This document shows positions 52,478-60,284 of a stretch of 64,000 bases of DNA, one piece after another. The first letter of the stretch is position 1, and each line of letters begins with the position of its first letter. Position numbers and translations under genes: made by a program. The DNA lies in the NCBI RefSeq assembly GCF_018604545.1, contig NZ_CP075896.1:8308001-8372000 (forward strand). Direction: 5' to 3'. The notes under the pieces were generated by a model. The model did no database searches. It was not told the DNA's origin and was given only the letters and a program-made list of their open reading frames with translations. The stretch is from Streptomyces koelreuteriae (GTDB lineage Bacteria; Actinomycetota; Actinomycetes; Streptomycetales; Streptomycetaceae).

Positions 52478-53460
52478 CCCGCGAGACGAGCCTGTTCTCG
52501 GGGCGGCCCTCCGAGCTGCTCGGGCAGCAGATCGCCGGGTACCGGATCGAGAAGGAGATCGGCCGCGGCGGCATGGCCGTGGTCTACCGGGCCCGCGACC
52601 TGCGTCTGGAACGCACCGTCGCCCTGAAGCTGCTCGCCCCCGAACTCGCCCGCAACGACACCTTCCGGCGCCGCTTCACCCACGAGTCCCGGGCCGCCGC
52701 CGCGATCGACCACCCGCACATCGTGCCGGTCTTCGAGGCCGGTGAGACGGACGGCGTGCTGTACATCGCCATGCGATACGTCGTCGGCAGCGACCTGCGT
52801 CATCTCCTCGACCGGGAGGGCCCGCTGTCACCCGCCACCACCCTGCGGATCGCCGCCCAGGTCGCCTCCGCGCTCGACGCCGCCCACGACCACGGCCTGG
52901 TGCACCGGGACGTGAAGCCCGGCAACATCCTGGTGGCCCGCGGCACCGACAGCGACCACCCCGAACACGCCTACCTCACCGACTTCGGACTGACGAAGAA
53001 GTCGCTGTCGCTGACCGGCTTCACCACCGTCGGCCAGTTCGTCGGCACGCTCGACTACGTCGCCCCCGAGCAGATCTCGGGCCGCCCGGTCGACGCCCGC
53101 TGCGACGTGTACGGCTTCGGCTGTGTCGTCTACGAGATCCTGGCCGGCCATCCGCCCTTCCGCCGGGACGACGACATGGCCCTGCTGTGGGCGCACCAGT
53201 ACGACGAGGCCCCGCCGCTGACCGAGGCCCGGCCGGACCTCGCCGCGCAGGCCGACCCCGTCCTCGCCAAGGCCCTCGCCAAGAGCCCCGACGACCGGTA
53301 CCCGTCCTGCCTCGCCTTCGTCGCCGCCCTGCGCGCCGCGACGACCGGCGGCGCGCCCGCCGCCGGACACACCCCCACCCGGGCGGGCCGGGGGCCGGGG
53401 GAGGAGGGGCCGAAGCCGCCGCCGCGCTGGGCCGAACCGGTCTTCCGGCAGCGGATGTAG
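52474..53460 (+). CDS. Soluble eukaryotic-type Ser/Thr protein kinase
   Basis: 328 residues from TTG 52474, sharing TTGA with the scaffold stop. Complete Hanks kinase: glycine loop GRGGMA (30-35), Lys52, Glu71, HRDVKPGN with Asp146, DFG (170-172), activation loop with five or more Thr (T174, T181, T184, T185, T192) and GTLDYVAPEQ. Unlike PknB it has no transmembrane or PASTA part; a short Pro/Gly-rich tail (290-328) follows. Its cognate substrates are probably the scaffold and the FHA exporter of the same operon. Confidence 0.92.
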   Translation: MTRETSLFSGRPSELLGQQIAGYRIEKEIGRGGMAVVYRARDLRLERTVALKLLAPELARNDTFRRRFTHESRAAAAIDHPHIVPVFEAGETDGVLYIAMRYVVGSDLRHLLDREGPLSPATTLRIAAQVASALDAAHDHGLVHRDVKPGNILVARGTDSDHPEHAYLTDFGLTKKSLSLTGFTTVGQFVGTLDYVAPEQISGRPVDARCDVYGFGCVVYEILAGHPPFRRDDDMALLWAHQYDEAPPLTEARPDLAAQADPVLAKALAKSPDDRYPSCLAFVAALRAATTGGAPAAGHTPTRAGRGPGEEGPKPPPRWAEPVFRQRM

Positions 53461-53482
53461 CGCGAGACGCAGCGCCCCGGCG

Positions 53483-54781
53483 TCAGCTCTCGCTGTCCGA
53501 GCGGACCTCACCCCGGCGCCGTACGTGCCGCGCCAGCAGCGCTCCGGCGAATCCGGTCACCAGACCCCAGGGGACGGCCAGGCCGACGGCTCCCCACAGC
53601 CGGGGTCTGAGGAAGAGCTCGCCCCCGAGTCCCCCGCCCAGGTCGCCGATGCCGAGCACGGACAGGCCGTAGTGCGCGGAGATGCGTCCGACGAGGCAGA
53701 TCATGAACACCGTGAGCATGAGGGCGACCGCCATGTGCACGGCGTGCTGCCACGCCCGCACCCGGGCCGGTGAGCGGGCCGCCATCACGAACGCGGCGGC
53801 CAGCAGCAGCACCACGTCGATGACCAGCAGCCACCACACCCGGCCGTCGTGCTCGGACAGCGTCCGCAGATTCAGCTCCGAGATGTCGGGGGTACGCAGC
53901 ACCTCGTCGAGCACCTGCGGCATGGGCAGCCCGAACGGCCCCTCCACCCGGCCGGTCCAGGTCGCGCCGAGCCCGATCGTCAGCGCCATCCACACCAGAT
54001 TGGGCATGCCGAGCAGAATCACGGCGAACGTCTCCGCCGCATGGCCCCGCGTCGCCGCGACGACCAGTGCGATGACCACGCCGATGACGACATACGCCAG
54101 CAGCAGGGCGACCATCGCGTACGCGGCCGGCCGCACCGACGCCTGGAAGCGCAGCAGTCCGGCCGGCAACGGGGCGCCGCGCGACACCAGCAGGGCCAGC
54201 ACCAGCACACCGGCCAGCCACACCAGGCCGACGAACACGGACAGCGGAACGTCGGTGGTGAAACCGATCTTCGGCGAGGCACCGAACAGGTCGCCGAGTT
54301 CGCCCAGCTCCTGGTCGCCGAGGGAGATCTCGAACGTGTGGCGGGCGGCGAGCGTCAGACCGATCAGGGCGAGCAGCCACAGGGCCGCGATCCTGGCGGC
54401 CCAGCCGGCCAGCTCCCTGGCTTCGGCGACCGCGCGATGGCGCAGCGGCCGCAGGAATCCCCAGGCGATCACCAGCGCCCCGGTCAGCGTGACGGACAGC
54501 GGGATCACGGTCAGTCCCGCCTGCGTGTCGGCGAAGTCGCCGGCGCTTCCGGAGAGCTTCACCGTGCCCCCGACGGCGGTGACCACGGTCGCCATGACGA
54601 CCGGGGCGAACGCGCCGTCCGGCAGGTCCGCCGCCCCTGCGGCCCACAGGCCGAGCGTGGCCACCACCATCATGGCGAGCAGCCCGCCGAGCACCGTGAC
54701 GAGGGCGTGCACCCAGCCGTGCCGGGCGACGGCCCGCGCGCCGGAGGTACGTGCCTGGCCGGAGGAGGTGCGCGAACTCAC
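53483..54781 (-). CDS. Streptophobe-family membrane protein
   Basis: 432 residues, about ten membrane spans (for example LGGLLAMMVVATLGLWAAG, LLLAYVVIGVVIALVV) and an extracytoplasmic loop with GDLFGASPKIGFTT. This is the pattern of the Streptomyces-specific streptophobe family; function unknown. GTG start at 54781 is used with little ribosome site. Its tail is Arg-rich (HVRRRGEVRSDSES). Confidence 0.82.
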   Translation of the reverse strand: MSSRTSSGQARTSGARAVARHGWVHALVTVLGGLLAMMVVATLGLWAAGAADLPDGAFAPVVMATVVTAVGGTVKLSGSAGDFADTQAGLTVIPLSVTLTGALVIAWGFLRPLRHRAVAEARELAGWAARIAALWLLALIGLTLAARHTFEISLGDQELGELGDLFGASPKIGFTTDVPLSVFVGLVWLAGVLVLALLVSRGAPLPAGLLRFQASVRPAAYAMVALLLAYVVIGVVIALVVAATRGHAAETFAVILLGMPNLVWMALTIGLGATWTGRVEGPFGLPMPQVLDEVLRTPDISELNLRTLSEHDGRVWWLLVIDVVLLLAAAFVMAARSPARVRAWQHAVHMAVALMLTVFMICLVGRISAHYGLSVLGIGDLGGGLGGELFLRPRLWGAVGLAVPWGLVTGFAGALLARHVRRRGEVRSDSES

Positions 54782-54891
54782 GCTGCCACGCTAAGCAGCG
54801 CCCGCGCCGGGCGCCCGTCGGGAGGTCCGTCCGCGTCGGCTTGCGGGCCGTACGGGACCGGGGCACACAATGAACTCGTAACGGAAGAAGC

Positions 54892-54921
54892 GGTATATAC
54901 CAGGACTGATCCAGGACTGAT
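54892..54921. promoter_or_regulatory. Palindrome plus tandem 11-mers before the DUF6777 gene
   Basis: GGTATATACC (54892-54901) is a perfect 10-bp palindrome; CCAGGACTGAT is tandemly repeated at 54900-54910 and 54911-54921. The region separates the divergent streptophobe and DUF6777 genes. Confidence 0.5.
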
Positions 54922-54971
54922 CGCCTCGGGTGTGCGCAGGCCGTACAGAACCCACGTCGGGAGAAGAGCTC

Positions 54972-56108
54972 GTGAGCGTCGAACCGCCGTCGTCCGGTCG
55001 CCCCACAGGACCTCCCTCGGGCCCGCTGTCGGGCCCCTCCCAGCCGCCCTCGGGAGGCGGCGGCCCGCCCTCCGAACCCCCGAGCGGGGGTGGTGAGCCG
55101 CCGGAGCCCCGCCGCCCGTGGTGGGGCTCCGTGCCCCGGGTCGCGCTGATCGCCGGCGCGGTGGTGGCCGCCGTGGTCCTGGCCGTGGTGTTCACCCGCC
55201 CCGACGGCGGCACCGGCGCGTCCGACGGAGGGACCGGCACCTCCGACGGCGACGTGCTGCTGCAGCCCGCGGCCGACACCGGCCCGGACCCGTTCACCGA
55301 CTCGACGGCCAAGGAGAGTTCCGCCCCGTCGGTCACGCCGACGCCCGCCGGAACGGCTTCGCCGAACACCGTCCGGGCCGTACGGGGCGGAACGCCCGGC
55401 CTGTACGGCGGCACCCGCAACGTCGCCAGTTGCGACGTGGAGAAGCAGATCACGTACCTCAAGGGGGCTCCGGACAAGCAGCGCGCGTTCGCGTCGGTCC
55501 AGGGCATCGACCCGTCCGAGGTCCCCGCCTACCTGCGCTCGCTCACCCCCGTGCAGCTGCGGATGGACACCTGGGTCACCAACCACGGCTACCGCAGCGG
55601 CCGCCCCACGCAGTACCAGGCCGTCCTCCAGGCGGGCACGGCCGTCCTCGTCGACGACCGCGGTGTGCCCCGGGTGCGCTGTGCCTGCGGCAACCCGCTG
55701 AGCCCGCCGGCCCCCCAGCAGAAGAAGACGACCGGAGAGAAGTGGCCCGGGTACAAGGCGTCTGACGTCGTCGAGGTCAGGCCCGCCGAGGAGCCGGTCG
55801 ACGTCTTCGTCATGTGCGAACCCGACGGCGAGTGGTTCAAGCGCGACAAGGGCGACACGGGCGAGAACGACCGCAAGACCTCCCCGCCGAGCAAGCCCAC
55901 CCCGTCGGCCGACGTCTCCACACCGACCGACGCGACCTCGTCGCAGCCGACCACGAGCGAACCGCCGACGACGGAGACGACCTCTGAATCGCCGACGGAC
56001 CAATCGCCGCCCGCGGACGACTCGCCGCCCCCGCCCGGGGACGGCACGGGCGAGGACACCGGAGGCGGCACCGTGGGTGACACGACGGACCAGGCCCCGG
56101 CCTCCTGA
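54972..56108 (+). CDS. DUF6777 membrane-anchored protein
   Basis: 378 residues from GTG 54972 (GGAG 8 bases upstream). A Pro/Gly/Ser-rich cytosolic N-tail (1-58), one membrane span (about 65-85, VALIAGAVVAAVVLAVVF), then an extracytoplasmic DUF6777 domain (about 135-285) with GLYGGTRNVASCDVEKQ, LRMDTWVTNHGY and VRCACGNPL cysteines; Ser/Thr/Pro-rich tail. Common in Streptomyces beside signalling kinases. Function unknown. Confidence 0.85.
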   Translation: MSVEPPSSGRPTGPPSGPLSGPSQPPSGGGGPPSEPPSGGGEPPEPRRPWWGSVPRVALIAGAVVAAVVLAVVFTRPDGGTGASDGGTGTSDGDVLLQPAADTGPDPFTDSTAKESSAPSVTPTPAGTASPNTVRAVRGGTPGLYGGTRNVASCDVEKQITYLKGAPDKQRAFASVQGIDPSEVPAYLRSLTPVQLRMDTWVTNHGYRSGRPTQYQAVLQAGTAVLVDDRGVPRVRCACGNPLSPPAPQQKKTTGEKWPGYKASDVVEVRPAEEPVDVFVMCEPDGEWFKRDKGDTGENDRKTSPPSKPTPSADVSTPTDATSSQPTTSEPPTTETTSESPTDQSPPADDSPPPPGDGTGEDTGGGTVGDTTDQAPAS

Positions 56109-56109
56109 G

Positions 56110-56526
56110 TCACCCGGCGCGGACCACCAGGGCGTAGTCCCCGAGCCCGAGCAGCCGACCGGCCGGCACATCGCCCTGGGCGGTGACGACCGCCTCGACG
56201 CGGCCGGTGTCCGGTTCGAACGCGACGTCCTGGACCGTGCCGAGCCAGTCGCCCGTCTCGGTGAGGATCCTCAGGCCCGGCAGCTCGTGGTGCCGCGGGA
56301 CCTCGGCCGGGGCGGCGGCGGAGCGCACGAGCACGGCGTCCGGGCCGAGGGCGTGCAGAGCACCCCAGGCCAGCACGGTCTCCTTGCGGGAGCGCCTGCC
56401 CCGCACCCGGACATGCGTGACCACCCCGGCCGCCGCGTCGACCGTCAGCGAATTCACGACGCCGAGTTCTTCCGCCTCGGCCAGGGTCAGCACCGGCAGG
56501 CCCCGCGCCTGCGAGAACAGCATCAT
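56110..56526 (-). CDS. PRC-barrel domain protein
   Basis: 138 residues. Two PRC-barrel-like units (about 5-65 and 80-138): GLPVLTLAEAEELGVV and LRILTETGDWLGTVQDVAFE. The start overlaps the stop of the upstream PRC-barrel gene by 4 bp. PRC barrels bind RNA, photosynthetic reaction centres or envelope partners; function here unknown. Ends 1 bp from the convergent DUF6777 gene. Confidence 0.83.
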   Translation of the reverse strand: MMLFSQARGLPVLTLAEAEELGVVNSLTVDAAAGVVTHVRVRGRRSRKETVLAWGALHALGPDAVLVRSAAAPAEVPRHHELPGLRILTETGDWLGTVQDVAFEPDTGRVEAVVTAQGDVPAGRLLGLGDYALVVRAG

Positions 56527-57107
56527 GACGGCGTCCCCTCGTGCCCCTGCCGGAAGGCACCCACCCGGGCGACGAAGGCCGGCAGGTCGTCGGCGACGTA
56601 GCGGGTGGCGTCCGCCGGGATGACCAGGGCGCGGCCGGAGACCGCCAGCGTCTCCCCGCGCGGCACGTACACCCGGTGCCGGCGCCGCCGGGTGCCCTTC
56701 ACCAGCGCCTTGGCCGCGGCGATCCGGAATCCCACGACCCGGCCGCTGGTGCCGCCCTCGACGACGACGTCCAGCACCGTGCCGACCTCGGCGCCCTCGT
56801 CGGTCAGCACCTTGGCGTGCAGGACCCGGCCCTGCTGGGCCTCGCGGCGTGCCACCACGACGGGCGTGTCCGCCAGGGCGCCGGCGTCGACGATCATGAC
56901 CGCGTGGGGGCCCAGCGCGTGCACCGCCGGCCAGGGCAGGCTCTGCTTCAGCGGGCCCGAGAGCAGACCCCGGCCGCTGAGCGTGAACCCGGTGATCCGT
57001 CCGGCCGCGGCGTCGAAGACGGTGTCCTTGATCTGGGCGACGGCGTCGCCGCCCAGGGTGACCACCGGCAGGGTCGTCAGGCTCCGCGCCGCCATCAGCT
57101 GGTTCAT
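56523..57107 (-). CDS. PRC-barrel domain protein
   Basis: 194 residues from ATG 57107. Two PRC barrels (about 10-75 and 95-160): LPVVTLGGDAVAQIKDTVFD and LTDEGAEVGTVLDVVVEGG, then a basic segment KGTRRRRHRVYVPRG. The ATG shares ATGA with the stop of the small membrane protein gene upstream and its stop overlaps the next gene, so the three form a translationally coupled operon. Confidence 0.83.
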   Translation of the reverse strand: MNQLMAARSLTTLPVVTLGGDAVAQIKDTVFDAAAGRITGFTLSGRGLLSGPLKQSLPWPAVHALGPHAVMIVDAGALADTPVVVARREAQQGRVLHAKVLTDEGAEVGTVLDVVVEGGTSGRVVGFRIAAAKALVKGTRRRRHRVYVPRGETLAVSGRALVIPADATRYVADDLPAFVARVGAFRQGHEGTPS

Positions 57108-57244
57108 CGGAGGCCCTTCCCGCCGGGCCGGCGCCGGACCGCGATGACCCTTCCGGACCGCCGGCCGGCCTGCACGGCGAGCGTCATCGCGACGACGCCG
57201 ACGAGCACCGCGAGCACCACGACCACCCATATCCACCAGGCCAC
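57104..57244 (-). CDS. Small membrane protein at the head of the PRC-barrel operon
   Basis: 46 residues from GTG 57244 with GGAGG six bases upstream: MAWWIWVVVVLAVLVGVVA begins a single membrane span, followed by a very basic tail (RRSGRVIAVRRRPGGKGLR). It shares ATGA with the downstream PRC-barrel start. Too short for simple ORF screens. Probably a membrane anchor for the PRC-barrel proteins; function is inferred from the coupling. Confidence 0.75.
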   Translation of the reverse strand: MAWWIWVVVVLAVLVGVVAMTLAVQAGRRSGRVIAVRRRPGGKGLR

Positions 57245-57353
57245 CGCACACCTCCGGCGATCGGCCCGGCCGCCCTCGGCCGGTCCTGATTCCCGAGTGC
57301 CCCGCGCTCGGGGGAGAATGCCCCGGGTGTGAGACGGACGAAAAACGTGTCAG

Positions 57354-57378
57354 GACTGCGAAGCCCGGCTCGGGGTAC
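57354..57378 (+). promoter_or_regulatory. SigB-type promoter candidate of the anti-sigma-like gene
   Basis: GACT-N15-GGGTAC matches the Streptomyces SigB-family consensus GNNT-N14-16-GGGTAC, 54 bp before the ATG at 57432. Confidence 0.45.
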
Positions 57379-57431
57379 GAGCACTGGTGCAGAGCGTCCG
57401 GCCAGTCCGGCTTCTTCCCAGAAAGAAACAA

Positions 57432-57896
57432 ATGATCGACCACCTGGACGGGGCAGTGATACCGACTGGTTTCGACGTGCCCGTGGAACCGCTGAGGCGG
57501 GCGGCACACTACACAGGCGAGCAGGGATGCATCGCCGAGGCGCGGTCCTTCGCCGCGCTCTTCCTGGATCAGCTCAGGACCGAGTGGTGCGCGAGCATCG
57601 ACGACCGGGCCGACGGCGCGGTGCAGCTCGTGGTCAGCGAGCTGGTCACCAACGCCGACCGGCACAGCAACGGGCCGTACATCCTTGAGCTCGTGGGCAC
57701 GGACACCGCCGTGACCGTGTCGGTCTACGACAGCAGCTCAGCCCTGCCCCGCATCTTCCCACGCAACCCGGAGCGCGTCGGCCGGCACGGCCTGGAGATC
57801 GTCCACGCGCTCGCGGAGCAGGTCAGCGTGGAGCGGGTGCCGGTGGGCAAGCGGGTACGCGCCGTGCTGCCGCTCGCCGGGGCGACCGGCGCCTGA
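57432..57896 (+). CDS. RsbW-like HATPase anti-sigma/regulatory protein
   Basis: 154 residues, ATG 57432. HATPase_c (GHKL) fold: N-box VVSELVTNADRHSNGP (near 67-82) and G2-like GRHGLEIVHAL (near 120). RsbW/SpoIIAB-like kinases bind SigB-type sigma factors or act as small ATP-binding regulators. It lies convergent to the sigL-like gene, 210 bp away, which makes it a candidate partner, although such orphan ATPases are numerous in Streptomyces. Confidence 0.83.
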   Translation: MIDHLDGAVIPTGFDVPVEPLRRAAHYTGEQGCIAEARSFAALFLDQLRTEWCASIDDRADGAVQLVVSELVTNADRHSNGPYILELVGTDTAVTVSVYDSSSALPRIFPRNPERVGRHGLEIVHALAEQVSVERVPVGKRVRAVLPLAGATGA

Positions 57897-58028
57897 GCGG
57901 TAGCCGTCGGCAGTCGTCAGCTTGCCAGCCTGAGCCGACCGGGTGAAGCCTCCCCCGGACGGCGCTCGCGCGCCATCGAACGTCATTGGACCCGACACCG
58001 TCGCGGTGCCACAACAGCCCACACAGTC

Positions 58029-58068
58029 GCGGGTGCCGTCCCACTCCCGCATGGGGGACAGCACCCGC
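58029..58068. terminator. Bidirectional hairpin terminator
   Basis: 14-bp stem with one mismatch (58029-58042 with 58055-58068, 12-nt loop) between the convergent ATPase and sigma factor genes. Confidence 0.75.
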
Positions 58069-58106
58069 TGGTCTCGCCGGTATGCCCGGCCGGTCCGCCG
58101 ACTGTG

Positions 58107-58991
58107 TCAGGCGCAGCCGAGCTCGCCCAGCATGCCCTGCCGCAGCCGGGTGATGATCCGCTTGATCAGACGCGAGACGTGCATCTGCGAGCAGCCGAGC
58201 TCCTCGCCGATCTCCGCCTGGGTGGCCTCCTCCACGAACCGCATGTGGATGATCTGCCGGTCGCGCTCGCTGAGCTCCGCCATGAGCGGGGCGAGCGAGT
58301 GGAAGTCCTCCACCAGCCGCAGCCCGTTCTCCTCGACACCGATGAAGTCGGCCAGAACCGCCTCGCCGCCCTCCGGGCCGTCGCCGGTGAGCGCGGCGTC
58401 CAGCGAGGACGAGTTGTACCCGTTCGCGGCGATCTGCCCCTCGACGACCTCGTTCTCGGAGATGTTCATCAGCGTGGCCAGCTCGGCGACGGTCGGCTCA
58501 CGGTCCAGCCGGCTGGCGAGTTCCTCACGGGCCTTGGCCAGCTCCACGCGCAGCTCCTGCAGCCGCCGCGGCACATGCACCGCCCAGGTCGTGTCCCGGA
58601 AGAACCGCTTGATCTCACCGACGATGTACGGCAGCGCGAAGGAGGTGAACTCGACCTCGCGCGACAGCTCGAACCGGTCGATGGCCTTGATCAGACCGAT
58701 CATGCCGGTCTGGACGATGTCCTCCATGTCGTCGCCGCGGCCCCGGAAACGGCCGGCCGCGAAGCGCACGAGCGACATGTTCATCTCGATGAGCGTGTTG
58801 CGCGCGTACTGGTACTCGTGCGTGCCCTCTTCGAGTTCCGTCAGGCGCTGGAAGAACTGGCGGGACAGCGCCCTGGCGTCCCGCGGGGCCACGGACCGCG
58901 GGTCCACGACCGGCAGTGCTCCGTCACCCGTCCCGGCCTCGGCGTTCTCCCCGGCGACCTCTGCCTTCGACCGGATCACGGCGGTCTCCAT
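58107..58991 (-). CDS. sigL: SigB/SigF-family RNA polymerase sigma factor (SigL-like)
   Basis: 294 residues from ATG 58991 (GGGGAGAGG upstream); a GTG at 59012 is also in frame. Regions sigma2 (LVRFAAGRFRGRGDDMEDIVQTGMIGLIKAIDRFEL), sigma3 (VHVPRRLQELRVELAKA) and sigma4 (LSERDRQIIHMRFVEEATQAEIG, QMHVSRLIKRI) are complete. SigB-like sigma factors respond to osmotic stress and development. Position next to popR/clpP4/clpP3 matches sigL in S. coelicolor as remembered. It has a SigB-type promoter of its own. Confidence 0.88.
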   Translation of the reverse strand: METAVIRSKAEVAGENAEAGTGDGALPVVDPRSVAPRDARALSRQFFQRLTELEEGTHEYQYARNTLIEMNMSLVRFAAGRFRGRGDDMEDIVQTGMIGLIKAIDRFELSREVEFTSFALPYIVGEIKRFFRDTTWAVHVPRRLQELRVELAKAREELASRLDREPTVAELATLMNISENEVVEGQIAANGYNSSSLDAALTGDGPEGGEAVLADFIGVEENGLRLVEDFHSLAPLMAELSERDRQIIHMRFVEEATQAEIGEELGCSQMHVSRLIKRIITRLRQGMLGELGCA

Positions 58992-59045
58992 TACCTCTCC
59001 CCACGAAGTCACGGCTACATCTGCCTAGGTCCTTCCGGGTTGCGG

Positions 59046-59070
59046 GTACCCGGCCAGGCGCAACACATGC
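59046..59070 (-). promoter_or_regulatory. SigB-type promoter candidate of sigL
   Basis: On the minus strand GCAT-N15-GGGTAC (GGGTAC complement at 59046-59051, GCAT complement at 59067-59070) matches the consensus GNNT-N14-16-GGGTAC, 55 bp before the ATG. Suggests autoregulation. Confidence 0.5.
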
Positions 59071-59267
59071 CCCCGAATGCCGAGCGGACGGAAAATCGGT
59101 GGAGCATGGCATTCCGGTCCGCCCATGCTCACCCGAACGGCCGACAGGGGGCAAGAGGCAGGACGCGGCCCGGCAGGCGGAGTCAAACCGGCGTGCCCTC
59201 CCGGGATTCCACCGAGGGCGGAACGCCGGACCCTTCCCCTGGCGGCCGGCGCTCCTAGGCTGGAGCG

Positions 59268-59660
59268 GTGACCAACCTTGTGCCGAACGAAGCCCGCGTC
59301 ATCCCCCTGCGCCCGCAAGGTGCGAGCCCTCCGGCCCCCGCCGTGAAGGAGCCGCTGTGGCGCGACCTGGTCGGCGACGTCCTGCGCCGTGAACGCCTCG
59401 CGCAGGAGCGCACGTTGAAGGACGTCGCCGACGAGGCACGGATCTCCATGCCGTATCTGTCGGAGGTCGAGCGCGGCCGCAAGGAGGCCTCCTCGGAGGT
59501 CCTCGCGGCCGCCGCCCGCGCCCTCGGACTGAGCCTCGGCGACCTGCTGTCGAGGACACAGGGCGAACTGACCCGCGTCACCGCGCGGTACACGGGCGCC
59601 CCCGGCCGCCGCCGGGCGGCGGCCCCGTCGTCGCACGACGGAATGTGCCTGGCCGCCTGA
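59268..59660 (+). CDS. popR: PopR, XRE-type activator of clpP3-clpP4
   Basis: 130 residues, GTG start. Helix-turn-helix of ClgR/PopR type (about 32-92): RRERLAQERTLKDVADEARI, SMPYLSEVERGRKEASSEVL. The tail ends in CLAA; PopR is known to be degraded by ClpP1P2 through its final Ala-Ala, and this end fits. When housekeeping ClpP fails, PopR accumulates and activates the clpP3 clpP4 operon through TTCTGCC-N3-GGCAGAA sites. One such site precedes clpP3 here, another at 6013-6029. Confidence 0.88.
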   Translation: MTNLVPNEARVIPLRPQGASPPAPAVKEPLWRDLVGDVLRRERLAQERTLKDVADEARISMPYLSEVERGRKEASSEVLAAAARALGLSLGDLLSRTQGELTRVTARYTGAPGRRRAAAPSSHDGMCLAA

Positions 59661-59672
59661 GTCCGCCTGCCG

Positions 59673-59704
59673 GCCGGCGCCTCAGACCTGCACGAGGCGC
59701 CGGC
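59673..59704. terminator. Hairpin at the popR-clpP4 junction
   Basis: Perfect 11-bp stem GCCGGCGCCTC (59673-59683) with 59694-59704, 10-nt loop; it extends into the 3' end of clpP4. Likely terminates both convergent transcripts. Confidence 0.6.
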
Positions 59705-60284
59705 TGAGCACCTCGTCGGCCAGCCCGTAGTCCACCGCCTCCTGCGCGCTGAACACCTTGTCGCGGTCCATGTCGGCCCGAAGGGTCGCCACCTCGTGGT
59801 GGGTGTGCCGCGCCAGCACCTCCTCCACCTGGGAGCGGATCCGCACCATCTCCCTGGCCTGGAGCGCCAGGTCGGAGACCATGCCGCGCTGTCCTCCGCT
59901 CGCCGGCTGGCCGAGCAGCACACGCGCGTGCTCCAGCACGAACCGCCGCCCCGGGTCCCCGCCCGCCAGCAGCACGGCCGCCGTGGAGGCCGCCTGCCCG
60001 ACACAGAACGTCGAGATCGGCGCCCGCACGTACGACATCGTGTCGTAGATGGCCATGAGCGAAGTGAACGATCCCCCGGGCGAGTTGAGGTAGATCGCGA
60101 TCTCGCTCTCCGGGGACGAGGACTCCAGATGGAGAAGCTGCGCGATGACGACGTTGGCGACACCGTCGTCGATCTCCGTGCCGAGGAAGATGATCCGCTC
60201 GGACAGCAGCCGGCTGAACACGTCGTAGGACCGCTCGCCCTGCGGGGTGCGCTCGACGACGTTCGGAATCGTGTAGGTCCCCAT
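59682..60284 (-). CDS. clpP4: ClpP4 protease subunit, catalytic His missing
   Basis: 200 residues. ClpP fold with Ser100 (GQAASTAAVLLAGG) and Asp in DRDKVFSAQEA, but the catalytic His position is Gly125 (VLLGQPASGG in place of MIHQP). It is therefore probably a non-cleaving partner of ClpP3 in a mixed tetradecamer. Start ATG overlaps the clpP3 stop by one base (TGATG). Part of the PopR regulon. Confidence 0.9.
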   Translation of the reverse strand: MGTYTIPNVVERTPQGERSYDVFSRLLSERIIFLGTEIDDGVANVVIAQLLHLESSSPESEIAIYLNSPGGSFTSLMAIYDTMSYVRAPISTFCVGQAASTAAVLLAGGDPGRRFVLEHARVLLGQPASGGQRGMVSDLALQAREMVRIRSQVEEVLARHTHHEVATLRADMDRDKVFSAQEAVDYGLADEVLSRRLVQV

